Below are positions 34,402 to 44,363 of a stretch of 64,000 nt of DNA, in pieces. Source of the stretch: JAAZGD01 sp964383845. Its GTDB lineage: Bacteria > Bacillota > Clostridia > Peptostreptococcales > Anaerovoracaceae. The notes below the pieces were generated by a model. It did not search any database and was not told where the DNA came from. It saw only the letters and a program-made list of their open reading frames with translations. The position numbers and the translations under genes are program-made. The first letter of the stretch is position 1, and each line of letters begins with the position of its first letter. The stretch covers positions 43,765-107,764 of the forward strand of contig CAYLIF010000004.1 of the NCBI GenBank assembly GCA_964383845.1, in the 5' to 3' direction.

Positions 34402-35958
34402 ATGAGTATGTTTTGTTTTCAGTGTGAACAAACTGCAGGACAAAAAGTCTGTGCAGGGAAAAAGGGTGTGTGTGGAAAAGAAGAAAGCACCGCCATGCTA
34501 CAAGATGAAGTAACTGGAGCTTTGATAAGTTTAGCCAAACTTTCAGAGGGAAAGGCCCCTACAGAGAATGCTATCGACTTAATGCTGGAAGGACTATTTA
34601 CAACTATCACAAATGTAAGCTTTGATGATCCATCTCTACAAGAGCTAGTTGATAGGATAGAAGCGGAGTCCAAAAAAATAGGGACTTTAGATAGCTTCGA
34701 TATGAATAAACTATGGGAAGACCCCAGCGAAGATATTCGATCTCTTAAGTCTTTAATCCTATTCGGACTTAGGGGTGTTGCTGCTTATGCATACCATGCC
34801 AAAGTTTTAGGTTATTCTGATGATAGTGTTAACAATATTTTCTTTAAAGGAATGGCCGCTATATATAACGAAGGAACTATGGATACTCTTCTACCCTTGG
34901 TACTTGAAGTAGGGGAAGTAAACCTAACTTGCATGGAGCTTTTAGACAAAGCAAACACAGAAAGCTACGGTAAACCAGTTCCAGTTACTGTTCCTATGAT
35001 GGTAGAAAAAGGACCTTTCATAGTTATCTCTGGTCACGATTTAAAAGACTTAGAGCTCCTACTTAAGCAAACTGAAGGCAAGGGTATTAATATCTACACT
35101 CATGGTGAAATGCTTCCTGCTCACGGTTATCCAAAACTCAAAGCTTTCTCACATCTTAAAGGGAATTTTGGAACAGCATGGCAGAATCAACAAAAAGAGT
35201 TTATGGATCTTCCAGCACCAGTGCTATTTACAACCAACTGCTTGATGCCGCCTAAAGATAATTATAAGGATAGAATTTTCACTACAGAGGTTGTTGAGTA
35301 TCCTGAAATGGTCCATATTGGAGAAGACAAAGATTTCACCATCGTAATTGAAAAAGCACTTGAGCTTGGTGGATATTCTAAAGACACTGAATTCACTGGA
35401 ATAAATGGTGGCAAAACTGTTATGACTGGCTTTGGCCACGGAACAGTTCTAGGTGTAGCAGATACTGTTATAGATGCAGTGAAAAACGGAGACATCGGAC
35501 ACTTCTTCCTAGTAGGGGGTTGTGATGGAGCAAAGCCTGGTAGAAACTACTATACAGATTTTGTAAAAATGACTCCAGACAACTCGATTATACTTACTTT
35601 AGCTTGTGGAAAGTTCAGATTCAACGATTTGGACCTAGGGACCATAGGCGGCTTACCAAGAATTCTTGACATGGGTCAGTGTAATGATGCATATGGTGCT
35701 ATAAAAGTTGCTATAGCCCTAGCAGGTGCCTTTGAGTGTGAGGTAAATGATCTTCCCTTATCCATGGTTCTCTCATGGTATGAGCAAAAAGCTGTTTGTA
35801 TCTTATTAACTCTTTTGCACCTTGGAATCAAAGATATTTTCCTAGGACCTACATTGCCTGCATTCGTATCTCCAGCTGTGCTCGATTTCTTGGTAGAGAA
35901 CTTCAACATCTCTCCAATCAGCACCCCTGAAGAAGATTTAAAAAAAATCCTGGGATAA
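34402..35958 (+). CDS. hcp: Hybrid cluster protein (hydroxylamine reductase-like)
   Basis: A 518-residue enzyme with a conventional cluster and a hybrid Fe-S-O cluster, acting on hydroxylamine in vitro and, in enteric bacteria, on nitric oxide. The N-terminal cysteines are C5, C8, C17, C24 (spacing 2-8-6), closer to the class I form of anaerobes. Hybrid-cluster regions seen include ISGHDLKDLE, HGEMLPAHGYP, FTTNCLMPP, VGGCDGAKPGRNYY and ACGKFRFND. It should protect an anaerobe from nitrosative stress. A strong AAGGAGGAG site precedes the ATG. Confidence 0.96.
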   Translation: MSMFCFQCEQTAGQKVCAGKKGVCGKEESTAMLQDEVTGALISLAKLSEGKAPTENAIDLMLEGLFTTITNVSFDDPSLQELVDRIEAESKKIGTLDSFDMNKLWEDPSEDIRSLKSLILFGLRGVAAYAYHAKVLGYSDDSVNNIFFKGMAAIYNEGTMDTLLPLVLEVGEVNLTCMELLDKANTESYGKPVPVTVPMMVEKGPFIVISGHDLKDLELLLKQTEGKGINIYTHGEMLPAHGYPKLKAFSHLKGNFGTAWQNQQKEFMDLPAPVLFTTNCLMPPKDNYKDRIFTTEVVEYPEMVHIGEDKDFTIVIEKALELGGYSKDTEFTGINGGKTVMTGFGHGTVLGVADTVIDAVKNGDIGHFFLVGGCDGAKPGRNYYTDFVKMTPDNSIILTLACGKFRFNDLDLGTIGGLPRILDMGQCNDAYGAIKVAIALAGAFECEVNDLPLSMVLSWYEQKAVCILLTLLHLGIKDIFLGPTLPAFVSPAVLDFLVENFNISPISTPEEDLKKILG

Positions 35959-35993
35959 TCACAATAAGATTAATTATTGATGAAATCCGAAAA

Positions 35994-36023
35994 AGAGAGG
36001 AACCTACTAGTAGGTTCCTCTCT
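35994..36023. terminator. Terminator hairpin between hcp and amino acid permease
   Basis: A perfect 30-bp inverted repeat with 15-bp arms and no loop bases in DNA. On the minus strand it is followed by TTTTT, so it terminates the permease gene well; on the plus strand the following TCTCTT tract is weaker. It separates the convergent ends of hcp and the permease. Confidence 0.8.
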
Positions 36024-36062
36024 CTTGCAAGTACAATTATTGGTCCTTTGAACAATCAACTA

Positions 36063-37610
36063 TTACTTGTTCAGTTCTTTATTCTGGGGAGGGAACTTCT
36101 CATCAAAGAGAACCTCATCAGCGCCTAAAGTAATATTAACTCTAATTTTTCCTGATTTCTTCTGTATGCTATAAATTATAATAGGAACAAATATAGCTAC
36201 TAAGGAAATACCAAATACCCAAACATCTTCAAATATACAAAGTATCATAGCAGCAATTTGAACTACTATAGCAAACCAGGTAAGGCCAGGATAGAACATT
36301 GCCTTAACAGTAAGCACTTCTTCAGCTTCGTAGCCTCTTTGTTTCAGTCTCTTACGGAAGGTTACCTGAGATACACAAATACCTACCCAGCAAAGAGTTC
36401 CTGTGAATCCTGAAATAGCAATCATTTTGGCATAAAGAGGAAGACCCTCAGACCCCCAAATTTGTAAAAACTCAGACGCAAATCCCATTAAGAAAACTAT
36501 CCAACAAGGAAGAATGGTTGCAATAGTTGCATTATGAGGAACGCTAAAACGATTCAAATTAGAAAGGAATTTTGGTGCCATTCCTTCTACAGATAGCCCA
36601 TACATTGCGCGAACTGTTCCATAGAAACCTGCATTTGCACAAGAGAAGGCAGCTATCATAACTACAACTGTAAACATACCTGCCGCCCATTTAAGTCCAT
36701 AAACACCTAGTGTGTAGGCGAAAATAGTTTCATCTAAGCCAGCCTCAAAGTAAGGTACGATCAAAGTTAAAATCAAAATTGGGATTATATATATTCCGAT
36801 AATACGATAAGCTACTTTTTTACAAGCAGCTGGTACGTTTTTGGCAGGATCTTGAGTCTCTGCTGCGGATAGTCCTACAATCTCAGACCCTTGGAAGTTT
36901 ACCAAAGTCCAAATCATGTAAGTGATAATAATAAATCCACCTGCAGGGAAAAGTTGGGAAACAACTGATCCTTCGCCACCAAAAAGAATCTTAGTTCCGA
37001 TAAATCCAGCACCATCAGTATAAGGATGCAGATTTCCGCCTAAAACTCCCAACCAGATTAATAAGCCACAAGCGATAAAAATAACAATTGCGATAATTTT
37101 AATAATAGCCATAACTGACTCGATATGCCCAAACCAAGTTACTTGGTATAGGTTTACTGCAGTCAGAAGTGCAAGAGCTACGATACCCCAAACAAATGTG
37201 CTCCATATGGGATTATCGAAGGGAAGAGTTACAAAGTAGTTCATGTAAACACCAACTGCAAGGGCTTCAGATGGAATGTACACTACCCAGTTAATCCAGA
37301 ATGCCCAACCGATACCGGCTGATGCTGTGTCCCCAAGGAAGTCTCGAGTGTAGGAGACGAAGGATCCTCTTCTAGGGAGATTAACAAGTAACTCCGAAAA
37401 AGATTGCATTACTCCAAAAATAACTAGACCAGCGATTATGTAGGCAATAATTACAGCGCCTGCACCCATTTCGGAAAAGGTTAGCCCAAGACCCAAGAAA
37501 TAACATGAACCGATGATTCCACCAAGTGCAATCAAAGATACATGCCATCCTCGAATTCCTCGGGATAAAGTTTGTTCACTTCTTTCCGATACTCTAAGTT
37601 CGTCTGACAT
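36063..37610 (-). CDS. Amino acid permease (APC superfamily)
   Basis: A 515-residue transporter with about twelve membrane helices. The APC signature in TM1 reads SLIALGGIIGSCYFLG, with Cys where many members have Gly/Ala; TM6-region FQGSEIVGLSAAET is typical of the amino-acid transporter branch. It is a single-gene unit with its own promoter and terminator. The substrate cannot be read from sequence; no amino acid-degrading gene lies beside it. Confidence 0.9.
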   Translation of the reverse strand: MSDELRVSERSEQTLSRGIRGWHVSLIALGGIIGSCYFLGLGLTFSEMGAGAVIIAYIIAGLVIFGVMQSFSELLVNLPRRGSFVSYTRDFLGDTASAGIGWAFWINWVVYIPSEALAVGVYMNYFVTLPFDNPIWSTFVWGIVALALLTAVNLYQVTWFGHIESVMAIIKIIAIVIFIACGLLIWLGVLGGNLHPYTDGAGFIGTKILFGGEGSVVSQLFPAGGFIIITYMIWTLVNFQGSEIVGLSAAETQDPAKNVPAACKKVAYRIIGIYIIPILILTLIVPYFEAGLDETIFAYTLGVYGLKWAAGMFTVVVMIAAFSCANAGFYGTVRAMYGLSVEGMAPKFLSNLNRFSVPHNATIATILPCWIVFLMGFASEFLQIWGSEGLPLYAKMIAISGFTGTLCWVGICVSQVTFRKRLKQRGYEAEEVLTVKAMFYPGLTWFAIVVQIAAMILCIFEDVWVFGISLVAIFVPIIIYSIQKKSGKIRVNITLGADEVLFDEKFPPQNKELNK

Positions 37611-37678
37611 GGTTGTCCTCCTTTTTCGTGAAGATTTCTAAAAAGTTGAAAAAAGTTATAAGAATAATTTACAAAGCC

Positions 37679-37706
37679 ATTGTACTATTATTCTGAAGAA
37701 TGTCAA
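37679..37706 (-). promoter_or_regulatory. Promoter of the amino acid permease gene
   Basis: Minus strand: perfect TTGACA (37701-37706), 16-base spacer, TACAAT (37679-37684). The spacer holds a small palindrome ATTCT-TC-AGAAT. The leader of about 60 bases is too short for a riboswitch or T-box. Confidence 0.75.
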
Positions 37707-37740
37707 CAATTTAAAAGTTCACTTAAAGGACTAATTGTAC

Positions 37741-38784
37741 CTATATTTCTTTTTCTTTTCTTTGCATCAATACAGCCACTATTACTATGGCCCCTTTGAA
37801 AGCTTCTCTTAAGAATGGAGGAACTCCCCATAGGTTAAGTAGGTTATTCATTACAGCAATAATCATAACCCCTAAAACCGTTCCAATCATTGACCCTCTG
37901 CCGCCAGAGAAGCTTGTGCCTCCAACTATAACGGCAGCTATTGCGTCCAATTCGTAGCCTGCTCCAGCGTTGGCATAGTCCATAGAACCTATGCGGGCAA
38001 CTTGGATTATAGCTGCAAAAGAAACTAGTACACCCATCAAAGCATACACTCTTCTTTTTACTCGATTGACGTTAATTCCTGACAATCTTGCGGTTCTCTC
38101 ATTACTTCCAATGGCATATACCTGTCTACCAAAAACTGTTCGTGTGGCAATAATATACATTATAGCAGCAATAATTATCCAGTATATTATAGGCATCAGC
38201 ATAAGATTCCCTATACGAAAACTAGCCAGAGGCAAGAATCCTCGAGGAACTGCTGGATTATGCCCTTGCATAAAGTGCTGGGTGACAGATCGAAATAGTT
38301 GCATAGTTCCCAAGGTGGCTATGAAAGGTGGTATTCTTCCTTTGGTAATAAGTAAGCCAGTAAATTCTCCTAATGCCAGTCCTACTCCTGCTCCCAAAAT
38401 GATAGCAGCCACATATGCTGGGAATCCTGTAATCCCAATCTGACCTAAAAGACCATTTGGGCCGGTGTCCATAAGAATCATAATGGCAGCGCCAACAGCA
38501 ACCAGAGAGCTGCCAACAGCCAGATCAATACCACCAGAAATAATAACAAAAGTCATTCCCAAAGCAATGATACCTATTCCAGCATTATTCCTTAGAACAT
38601 TTGTTAGATTCCTTGTCCATGCCTCAAACCACTCACCAAGAGAATCGTAATTGAATCCTAAAGCCTGAGTTTGAAGGATAAGCATCGCTATTAATATAAT
38701 CCCCGTACTAAACAAAAGATTGTTTACCCATTGATCTGTAAACCATCGGCCGAAACGTATGCTTCTATCTTTAATTGTTTCCAT
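37741..38784 (-). CDS. Sugar ABC transporter permease (RbsC type)
   Basis: A 347-residue membrane permease of the ribose/galactose/inositol class with about eight to ten helices. The BPD_transp_2 signature region is ELDAIAAVIVGGTSFSGGRGS near 280-300. It overlaps the ATP-binding gene by 14 bases. Together with that gene and the binding protein upstream it makes a complete CUT2-type importer. Sugar unknown. Confidence 0.93.
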   Translation of the reverse strand: METIKDRSIRFGRWFTDQWVNNLLFSTGIILIAMLILQTQALGFNYDSLGEWFEAWTRNLTNVLRNNAGIGIIALGMTFVIISGGIDLAVGSSLVAVGAAIMILMDTGPNGLLGQIGITGFPAYVAAIILGAGVGLALGEFTGLLITKGRIPPFIATLGTMQLFRSVTQHFMQGHNPAVPRGFLPLASFRIGNLMLMPIIYWIIIAAIMYIIATRTVFGRQVYAIGSNERTARLSGINVNRVKRRVYALMGVLVSFAAIIQVARIGSMDYANAGAGYELDAIAAVIVGGTSFSGGRGSMIGTVLGVMIIAVMNNLLNLWGVPPFLREAFKGAIVIVAVLMQRKEKEI

Positions 38785-40288
38785 GGTCTGTTTCCCCCAT
38801 CTCTTTAGTTTGTCCTCCAGTAGCCAGAAGCATTATATTTTCTTCTGTCATAGACTCACCTGATAATTCACCTTTAATTTCACCGTGGTACATAACAACA
38901 GCTCGATCACAGACTCGAATAATCTCTTGTGCTTCGCTGGACAAGACGATTATAGCCATTCCTGTATCTGCTAAGTCCAATACTATATCGTAAATATCCT
39001 CTTTAGCTCCAACATCCACTCCCTGAGTAGGGTTGTCTAGGATAAGAACTTTGGGGTTTGCCGATAGCCATTTGGCCAAAACTACTTTTTGTTGATTTCC
39101 ACCTGATAGGCTACCAATTCTATCTGTATCCCTTTCTAGTTTTATCTTTAAATCCTCTACCTTGCTTTGAAATTCTTCTCGCTGCAATTTTCTATTTATC
39201 AACCAGTTTTTCACCAGACGAGGCCATATTACAACGGTACCGTTTTCCAAAATGTTCATATCTCCAATAATTCCATTTTCCTTACGGTTTCTTGGAACGT
39301 ATCCTATTCCCAAGTTCAAAGCCTGCTTTGTATCCTTTATATGAACCTTTTTCTCCTCCAGATATATGGAACCTTTATAATCCTTGCTACAGCCAAATAC
39401 AGTACGAAACAGTTCACTTCGTCCATCTCCTAAGAGGCCTGTGAAGCCTAAAACCTCTCCCCCTTGTACTGAAAAATCAATATTTTTAAAGCAATTTTGA
39501 AGAGTCATATTTTCTCCACGCAAAATTTCTTCACCATATTCTCTGTCTCTTTGTAGCATTTCTGTTCTAACTTCATGGCCCACCATGTGCCTTGCCAGAT
39601 CATTTACCGTTACATCCTTTACTTGGCCTTCTGCTACAAGGTCTCCGTCTCTTAAAACGCAATATCGATCACAAATTTCAATAACTTCTTTGAGTTTGTG
39701 GGATATGAAAACCATCCCCACGCCCTGTTCTTTTAGATTTTCCATCATAGCAAAAACCCTCTTTATCTCAGGTTCGGTTAAAGAGGTTGTGGGTTCGTCC
39801 ATTATTATTATTTGGGCCTCCATCATTAAGGCCCTTGCAATTTCTACAATTTGTTTATATGAAGCATCTAATTCTCTTACCATGGTCTTAGGATCAATAT
39901 TAACATCCATTCTTTGAAAAACTTCTGCCGACCGTTGGCACATAGTTTCGATGTCTAAGAATCCATATTTGTTTTTAATTTCCCTATTTATGAACATGTT
40001 TTCATATACTGCTAAATCATCAATAAGGTTTAAATCCTGGTGAATAAATCCAATACCAGCGTCTAGAGAATCTAGTGGCTTAACAAAATTTTTCTGTTCA
40101 CCATCAATTAAAATACGGCCGGAATCCTCCTTAACAACTCCACCCAAAATATTCATGAGTGTGGATTTTCCCGCACCATTTTCACCAAGAAGAGCAACAA
40201 TTTCTCCTCCGGATAAATTGAAATCTACATTTTTTAAAACATCATTGGCACCGAAAGACTTTACGATATTTAGCATCTCTAGCTTCAT
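38771..40288 (-). CDS. Sugar ABC transporter ATP-binding protein (RbsA/MglA type)
   Basis: A tandem ATPase of about 505 residues. The first nucleotide-binding half has Walker A GENGAGKSTLMN and Walker B IIIMDEPTT but a weak signature (LDASYKQIVEIARAL); the second has a degenerate Walker A (GLLGDGRSEL) and a good LSGGNQQKV signature, normal for CUT2 transporters. The ATG at 40288 fits the family N-terminus and has GGAAGGG upstream; an ATG at 40306 would add six residues. Confidence 0.93.
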   Translation of the reverse strand: MKLEMLNIVKSFGANDVLKNVDFNLSGGEIVALLGENGAGKSTLMNILGGVVKEDSGRILIDGEQKNFVKPLDSLDAGIGFIHQDLNLIDDLAVYENMFINREIKNKYGFLDIETMCQRSAEVFQRMDVNIDPKTMVRELDASYKQIVEIARALMMEAQIIIMDEPTTSLTEPEIKRVFAMMENLKEQGVGMVFISHKLKEVIEICDRYCVLRDGDLVAEGQVKDVTVNDLARHMVGHEVRTEMLQRDREYGEEILRGENMTLQNCFKNIDFSVQGGEVLGFTGLLGDGRSELFRTVFGCSKDYKGSIYLEEKKVHIKDTKQALNLGIGYVPRNRKENGIIGDMNILENGTVVIWPRLVKNWLINRKLQREEFQSKVEDLKIKLERDTDRIGSLSGGNQQKVVLAKWLSANPKVLILDNPTQGVDVGAKEDIYDIVLDLADTGMAIIVLSSEAQEIIRVCDRAVVMYHGEIKGELSGESMTEENIMLLATGGQTKEMGETDHGNN

Positions 40289-40323
40289 ACTCGAAGACCC
40301 TTCCATAATTTCTCTTAGAACAA

Positions 40324-40351
40324 GGGGCTATGACATAGCAGCCATAGCCCC
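40324..40351 (-). terminator. Intercistronic hairpin between binding-protein and ATPase genes
   Basis: A 9-bp stem (GGGGCTATG/CATAGCCCC) with a 10-base loop but only a short, broken T tract after it on the minus strand. Such hairpins often protect the binding-protein mRNA end and reduce read-through to the transporter genes; this is inferred. Confidence 0.55.
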
Positions 40352-40426
40352 AGCTATTAACAAATTTTTATTTCCTTATATCACAATCTGTTTTCTATCT
40401 TTTATTCCTTGGTAAAAACCTTCTTC

Positions 40427-41374
40427 TTAATAAGGAGAGTTAGCATCTATATAGTCCATATAATTGTCTCGGTCTACGATGCTTGTTGGGATTACCAATG
40501 GGCTTTCAACTTCTTTGCCATCTAAAATATCTACTGCCATTTTTACTGCATCACGAACCATTGCTGGGGAGTAAAGTGCAGACTGTACCCAGATGTTTTC
40601 ATACTCAGGCATCATGTTGAAATATTCTTGGTTACCACCACCACCGGTAATAACTTTGATATCTGTTCTTCCAGCTTCAGTGATTGCTTGTAGAACTCCG
40701 ATGGATGTTTCATCATCTAAAGAGTATACTGCATCGATTTGCTTGTTAGCTGCTAAAATATCAGCAAAGTCAGCTAAACCATCTTCTCTTGTAAATGCTG
40801 TTGCATACTCTAATACAGTCCAGTTTTGATCTAACTCAGCTGCTGTTTCTGTAAATCCTGCCATTCTTAGCTCTGAAACTGATCCAGATGCTGGAACAGG
40901 AAGTGTAACAACTACGCCTTCAGGTCCGATTTTCTCTAAGATATAATGAGCGCCTTGAACTCCCATATCATAGTTGTCCCCTGTTACAAGGTAGATACCA
41001 TCTGCGTCGATTTGAATATCGAAGTTAACAACAACGATTCCTGCATCGATTGCTTCTTGAATAGGAACTTCCATGCCTGCCCATTGTGGGAATGCTACTA
41101 TTGCTTCAGCTCCCCAAGTAATTAGGTCTTCTAATTGGGCCGTCATTTCTTCTGCGTTAGTAGAAGTCTGAACTTGGTAATCAACACCTAATTCTTGTGC
41201 TTCTAATTCTGCGTTATATGCTACTGCTGCAACCCAACCGTGGGTTACTGCTGGTGCCAAAATACCTACTTTGTATGCTTCATCAGCAGGATCCTCTGCT
41301 CCACCGCCGCATCCAACAAAAGCGGTCATAACTAACATAGCTACCATAAAAAACACTAAAATCTTTTTATTCAT
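40427..41374 (-). CDS. Sugar-binding lipoprotein of the ABC transporter
   Basis: A 315-residue substrate-binding protein of the periplasmic binding protein type 1-like sugar class. A lipobox (AFVGC) near residue 22 anchors it outside the membrane. The mature protein begins its first lobe YKVGILAPAVTHGWVAA and continues through the usual two-lobe alternation (AIVAFPQWAG, VYSLDDETSIGVLQAI). It has its own promoter and heads the transporter genes, 103 bases after the ROK gene. The substrate is probably a monosaccharide or cyclitol handled by the upstream enzymes. Confidence 0.92.
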   Translation of the reverse strand: MNKKILVFFMVAMLVMTAFVGCGGGAEDPADEAYKVGILAPAVTHGWVAAVAYNAELEAQELGVDYQVQTSTNAEEMTAQLEDLITWGAEAIVAFPQWAGMEVPIQEAIDAGIVVVNFDIQIDADGIYLVTGDNYDMGVQGAHYILEKIGPEGVVVTLPVPASGSVSELRMAGFTETAAELDQNWTVLEYATAFTREDGLADFADILAANKQIDAVYSLDDETSIGVLQAITEAGRTDIKVITGGGGNQEYFNMMPEYENIWVQSALYSPAMVRDAVKMAVDILDGKEVESPLVIPTSIVDRDNYMDYIDANSPY

Positions 41375-41427
41375 TTGTTCTCCTCCTAATTTTATGCCCT
41401 AGTTCGGGATTCATTAACGATATCCTT

Positions 41428-41456
41428 ATTATACCAATGTCCTCGTGTTAATGCAA
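41428..41456 (-). promoter_or_regulatory. Promoter of the sugar ABC transporter genes
   Basis: Minus strand: TTGCAT (41451-41456), 17-base spacer, TATAAT (41428-41433) preceded by TGG (extended -10). About 53 bases before the binding-protein ATG. Confidence 0.7.
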
Positions 41457-41476
41457 TAAAGCCTTTGATTAAGGGA

Positions 41477-42430
41477 TTAGCCCTCCCTATTTTTATAAAG
41501 CATAGCCGCTCCCACTATACCTGCATCATTTCCTAAAAATGCTGGTACAATTTTGTAGTCGACTTCAAAAAATGATTTCTCTTCAACCTTTTCTCTTAAT
41601 GGTTTAAAGAGTATATCCCCAGCTCCACTTACCCCTCCACCTATAGCGATAATTTCAGGATCTAGTATTGCATTTATAGAGGTTATTGCCGCACTCAGAT
41701 TGTCCACAAAGGTTTCGAATATTTCTTGTGCATGAAGATCGCCGTCCCTTGCTGCATCTATAACTAATTTTGCATCCACATTATTCGGATTCCCTTCAGC
41801 TCTTGAAGCTACCAGGCTATCCTTTTTCTCTTCAATCAACTTCTTGCCTTCCTCAATAAGCCAGGTAGCCGTACAGTATGATTCAACACAACCATAGTTG
41901 CCACAAGAACAACGGATACCACCGTATTTTAGCATCATATGGCCAAGTTCTACTCCATGGTTTTGCCCGCCATTAAACATTTTTCCTTCACAAATAACTC
42001 CTCCGCCTACTCCTGTGCCAATTGTAAGTAAAACTGCTGTTCGATATCCTCTAAAAACTCCACAGCATAGTTCCCCTAATGCTGCTGCATTGGCATCATT
42101 GGCAAGATAAATGGGTGTTTCGGGAAATGTTTTTTCCATCTCCTCAACTGCTGGCACATCATGAAAATCCAAATTGTAGGCATGGGCTATTGTACCTTTT
42201 GCTTCTTCTATACTTCCAGGAACTGCAAGGCCAATTGACCCTACCTGTCCTGTGGTAAAACCGCCTTTTTTCAGCATCCCACGAATTTCTTTTTGTATCT
42301 GAGAAAACACATCTTTATAGCCATGATGTGTGAAAGGGATTTCCCGATTTTCTAGTATGGATCCATCTTCTTCCTTTATAATTCCTATATTGATGTTGGT
42401 TCCACCAATATCTACCCCAACTCGTATCAT
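41477..42430 (-). CDS. ROK-family sugar kinase
   Basis: A 317-residue kinase-type ROK protein without a DNA-binding domain. ATP-binding DIGGTNINIGI at the N-terminus, catalytic Asp in LANDANAAALGE, the ROK zinc motif CSCGNYGCVE and an adenosine-binding IGGGVSGAG. It resembles glucokinases of Firmicutes. It sits at the end of the isomerase/oxidoreductase series, so it may phosphorylate the hexose released by that pathway; the exact sugar is not known. Confidence 0.9.
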   Translation of the reverse strand: MIRVGVDIGGTNINIGIIKEEDGSILENREIPFTHHGYKDVFSQIQKEIRGMLKKGGFTTGQVGSIGLAVPGSIEEAKGTIAHAYNLDFHDVPAVEEMEKTFPETPIYLANDANAAALGELCCGVFRGYRTAVLLTIGTGVGGGVICEGKMFNGGQNHGVELGHMMLKYGGIRCSCGNYGCVESYCTATWLIEEGKKLIEEKKDSLVASRAEGNPNNVDAKLVIDAARDGDLHAQEIFETFVDNLSAAITSINAILDPEIIAIGGGVSGAGDILFKPLREKVEEKSFFEVDYKIVPAFLGNDAGIVGAAMLYKNREG

Positions 42431-42446
42431 TTAAATGCCTCCTCCT

Positions 42447-43415
42447 TTATGCTATTATTTCTGTTAAAGTTTCTAATACCGTTAGTACTTGTTCTTCAGT
42501 TATCTTAGCAGAAGCTTCCTTGGTTTTGATGCAATTTACGAAGTGTGAAAGCTCTTCAAAGAAAACTCCCGTTGGAGGAAGGTTGATCCCAGTGGGAATT
42601 TTAAGTTTTTCTTCTGTATCAAAAATTCTAGGTTCCTTATCGAATTCATAAGCGACTACTTGACCGTTCTTGCTTTCCATTACCGCATTTTCGAAATACA
42701 CCCTATATTCTGCTGTCCATGGATATTCGGCATTATACCAAGCAGCTTCTGCAGAAACGTGAAAATCCCCGTAATCATAATCAAATCTATAGTGTTCTTT
42801 GAAATCTTGATCCTTGTTTCCTGCTGATGTAAAGGTGAAACTGTTTGGCTTACCAAAAACGCTTACCATAAAATCAAGGTCATGAATATGAAGATCAAAA
42901 GGCAGTTGACCGCTTTTCTCCTTATCGAAAAGCCATCCCCCCTGATTCCAGCGTGGCCGAGATGATAGCCTTAAAAACTGAGCATCAAGAACCTTTCCAT
43001 ATTCTCCACTTTTAATCACTTGAGCCAATGCTTGATATTCCTTGAAAAATCTCACAACCTGACCCACATAAATATGAAGGTTTTTCTCTTTAGCCTTATC
43101 AAACATCTCTTTGGCATCTTCAACATTAAGGGCAATAGGTTTCTCGCAAATAACGGACACTCCTTTTTCCAAAGCTGCCATTACATGGTCTTTGTGAAGA
43201 AATGTAGGGGTACAAACATCAACAGCATCAAGGGTTTCTTGTTCCACCATTTCTGTCACAGTATCATAAAGAGGGATACCCCATTCTTTGGCATTCTCTT
43301 TATCCTTATCAGTGGCTCCAGTGGCAGCAACTACTTGAACCCCGTCCATAACTTCGTAGTTGCTATGATGAACTGTTCCCATTCCCCCTAGACCAACAAG
43401 GCCAATCTTAACCAT
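42447..43415 (-). CDS. Gfo/Idh/MocA-family oxidoreductase (first)
   Basis: A 322-residue NAD(P)-dependent sugar or cyclitol dehydrogenase. Rossmann motif GLVGLGGMGTVHHSNY, the catalytic Lys in CEKPIALN, and an HIHDLDFM segment that supplies the active-site Asp/His. Cytoplasmic. It lies 31 bases from the preceding ROK gene start region and 10 bases from the TIM-barrel gene. The substrate (inositol, glycoside or sugar) cannot be told from sequence. Confidence 0.9.
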   Translation of the reverse strand: MVKIGLVGLGGMGTVHHSNYEVMDGVQVVAATGATDKDKENAKEWGIPLYDTVTEMVEQETLDAVDVCTPTFLHKDHVMAALEKGVSVICEKPIALNVEDAKEMFDKAKEKNLHIYVGQVVRFFKEYQALAQVIKSGEYGKVLDAQFLRLSSRPRWNQGGWLFDKEKSGQLPFDLHIHDLDFMVSVFGKPNSFTFTSAGNKDQDFKEHYRFDYDYGDFHVSAEAAWYNAEYPWTAEYRVYFENAVMESKNGQVVAYEFDKEPRIFDTEEKLKIPTGINLPPTGVFFEELSHFVNCIKTKEASAKITEEQVLTVLETLTEIIA

Positions 43416-43425
43416 TTTTTTCCTC

Positions 43426-44337
43426 CTAACCCATCAGTGTGTGCAAATAGCGATAGCTTGTGGCTATTCCGGCTTTTGCATCTTCTATAGATCCTTCAAA
43501 AGCCCTATCTTCAACTTCCAAACAGCCGGCACCCTTATACCCTGCCTCATTTAGAGTGGCTATAAAAGATGGGAAGTTTACGTCTCCTAATCCAGGCAGC
43601 TTAGGTGAATGCCAAAGACTGGGATAAGAAAATCTTCCATACTCTTCAACTTGATCTTGGTTTATTCTTAAGTCTTTGAAATGTACATGAAATATTTTTT
43701 CAGGATAATCTCTAACTGGCTTAGTTGGGTCCATTCCCAGGAGGATCAAATGAGAAGGATCATAGCAAAGTCCTATATTAGGACTCATTGCAAACATTTT
43801 TTCCCAAATGTATGGTGTGGTGGCTAAGTTGTTCCCCCCAGGCCATTCATCTTGGGTGAAATACATAGGACAATTCTCAATAGCAACTCTAATATTATTT
43901 TCTTCTGCTATTTTAAGAATTGGTGGCCATATCATTTTCATCTTCTCTAGGTTTTCTTCAACAGTAAGGTTCTTGTTCTTTCCGATAAATGTAGTCACTG
44001 TTGACACCTTCATAAGTGCTGCTGCCTTAATTAATTTCTTTATATGATCTTGAGAGACTTTAGCTGTCTCTTCATCATCTGAAAGGGGATTAGGAAAGTA
44101 TGCTAAAACTGCAATCTCTATTCCTTTTTCTTTTGCATAATTATTATAGTATTTTGCTTTTTCTTCAGTTAGGGTGTCTATATCAATATGGGTTACACCG
44201 GCGTATCGACGAAGAGCCTTCCCTTTTGGCCAACAGCAAACTTCTAAGGCTTTGAAGCCTATTTTTGCCGCGAAATCCACAACTTCTTCAAAGGAATAAT
44301 CAGGTAAAATTGCTGTATGCAATCCGATTTTCATCAT
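43426..44337 (-). CDS. Sugar phosphate isomerase/epimerase-like TIM barrel (first)
   Basis: A 303-residue AP-endonuclease-2-type TIM barrel, the fold of IolE, IolI and ketose 3-epimerases. The metal ligands appear intact: Glu in VAIENCPM, Asp in CYDPSHL, His in FHVHFKD and Glu in CLEVED. Cytoplasmic. It lies between the two Gfo/Idh genes, pointing to action on a keto intermediate made by one of them. Confidence 0.88.
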   Translation of the reverse strand: MMKIGLHTAILPDYSFEEVVDFAAKIGFKALEVCCWPKGKALRRYAGVTHIDIDTLTEEKAKYYNNYAKEKGIEIAVLAYFPNPLSDDEETAKVSQDHIKKLIKAAALMKVSTVTTFIGKNKNLTVEENLEKMKMIWPPILKIAEENNIRVAIENCPMYFTQDEWPGGNNLATTPYIWEKMFAMSPNIGLCYDPSHLILLGMDPTKPVRDYPEKIFHVHFKDLRINQDQVEEYGRFSYPSLWHSPKLPGLGDVNFPSFIATLNEAGYKGAGCLEVEDRAFEGSIEDAKAGIATSYRYLHTLMG

Positions 44338-44363
44338 TTTTCTTTCCTCCTATATTCAGATTT

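Noticed and set aside
37611..37740. Riboswitch or T-box before the amino acid permease
   Set aside because: The predicted transcription start leaves only about 60 bases of leader with no strong hairpin and T-run.
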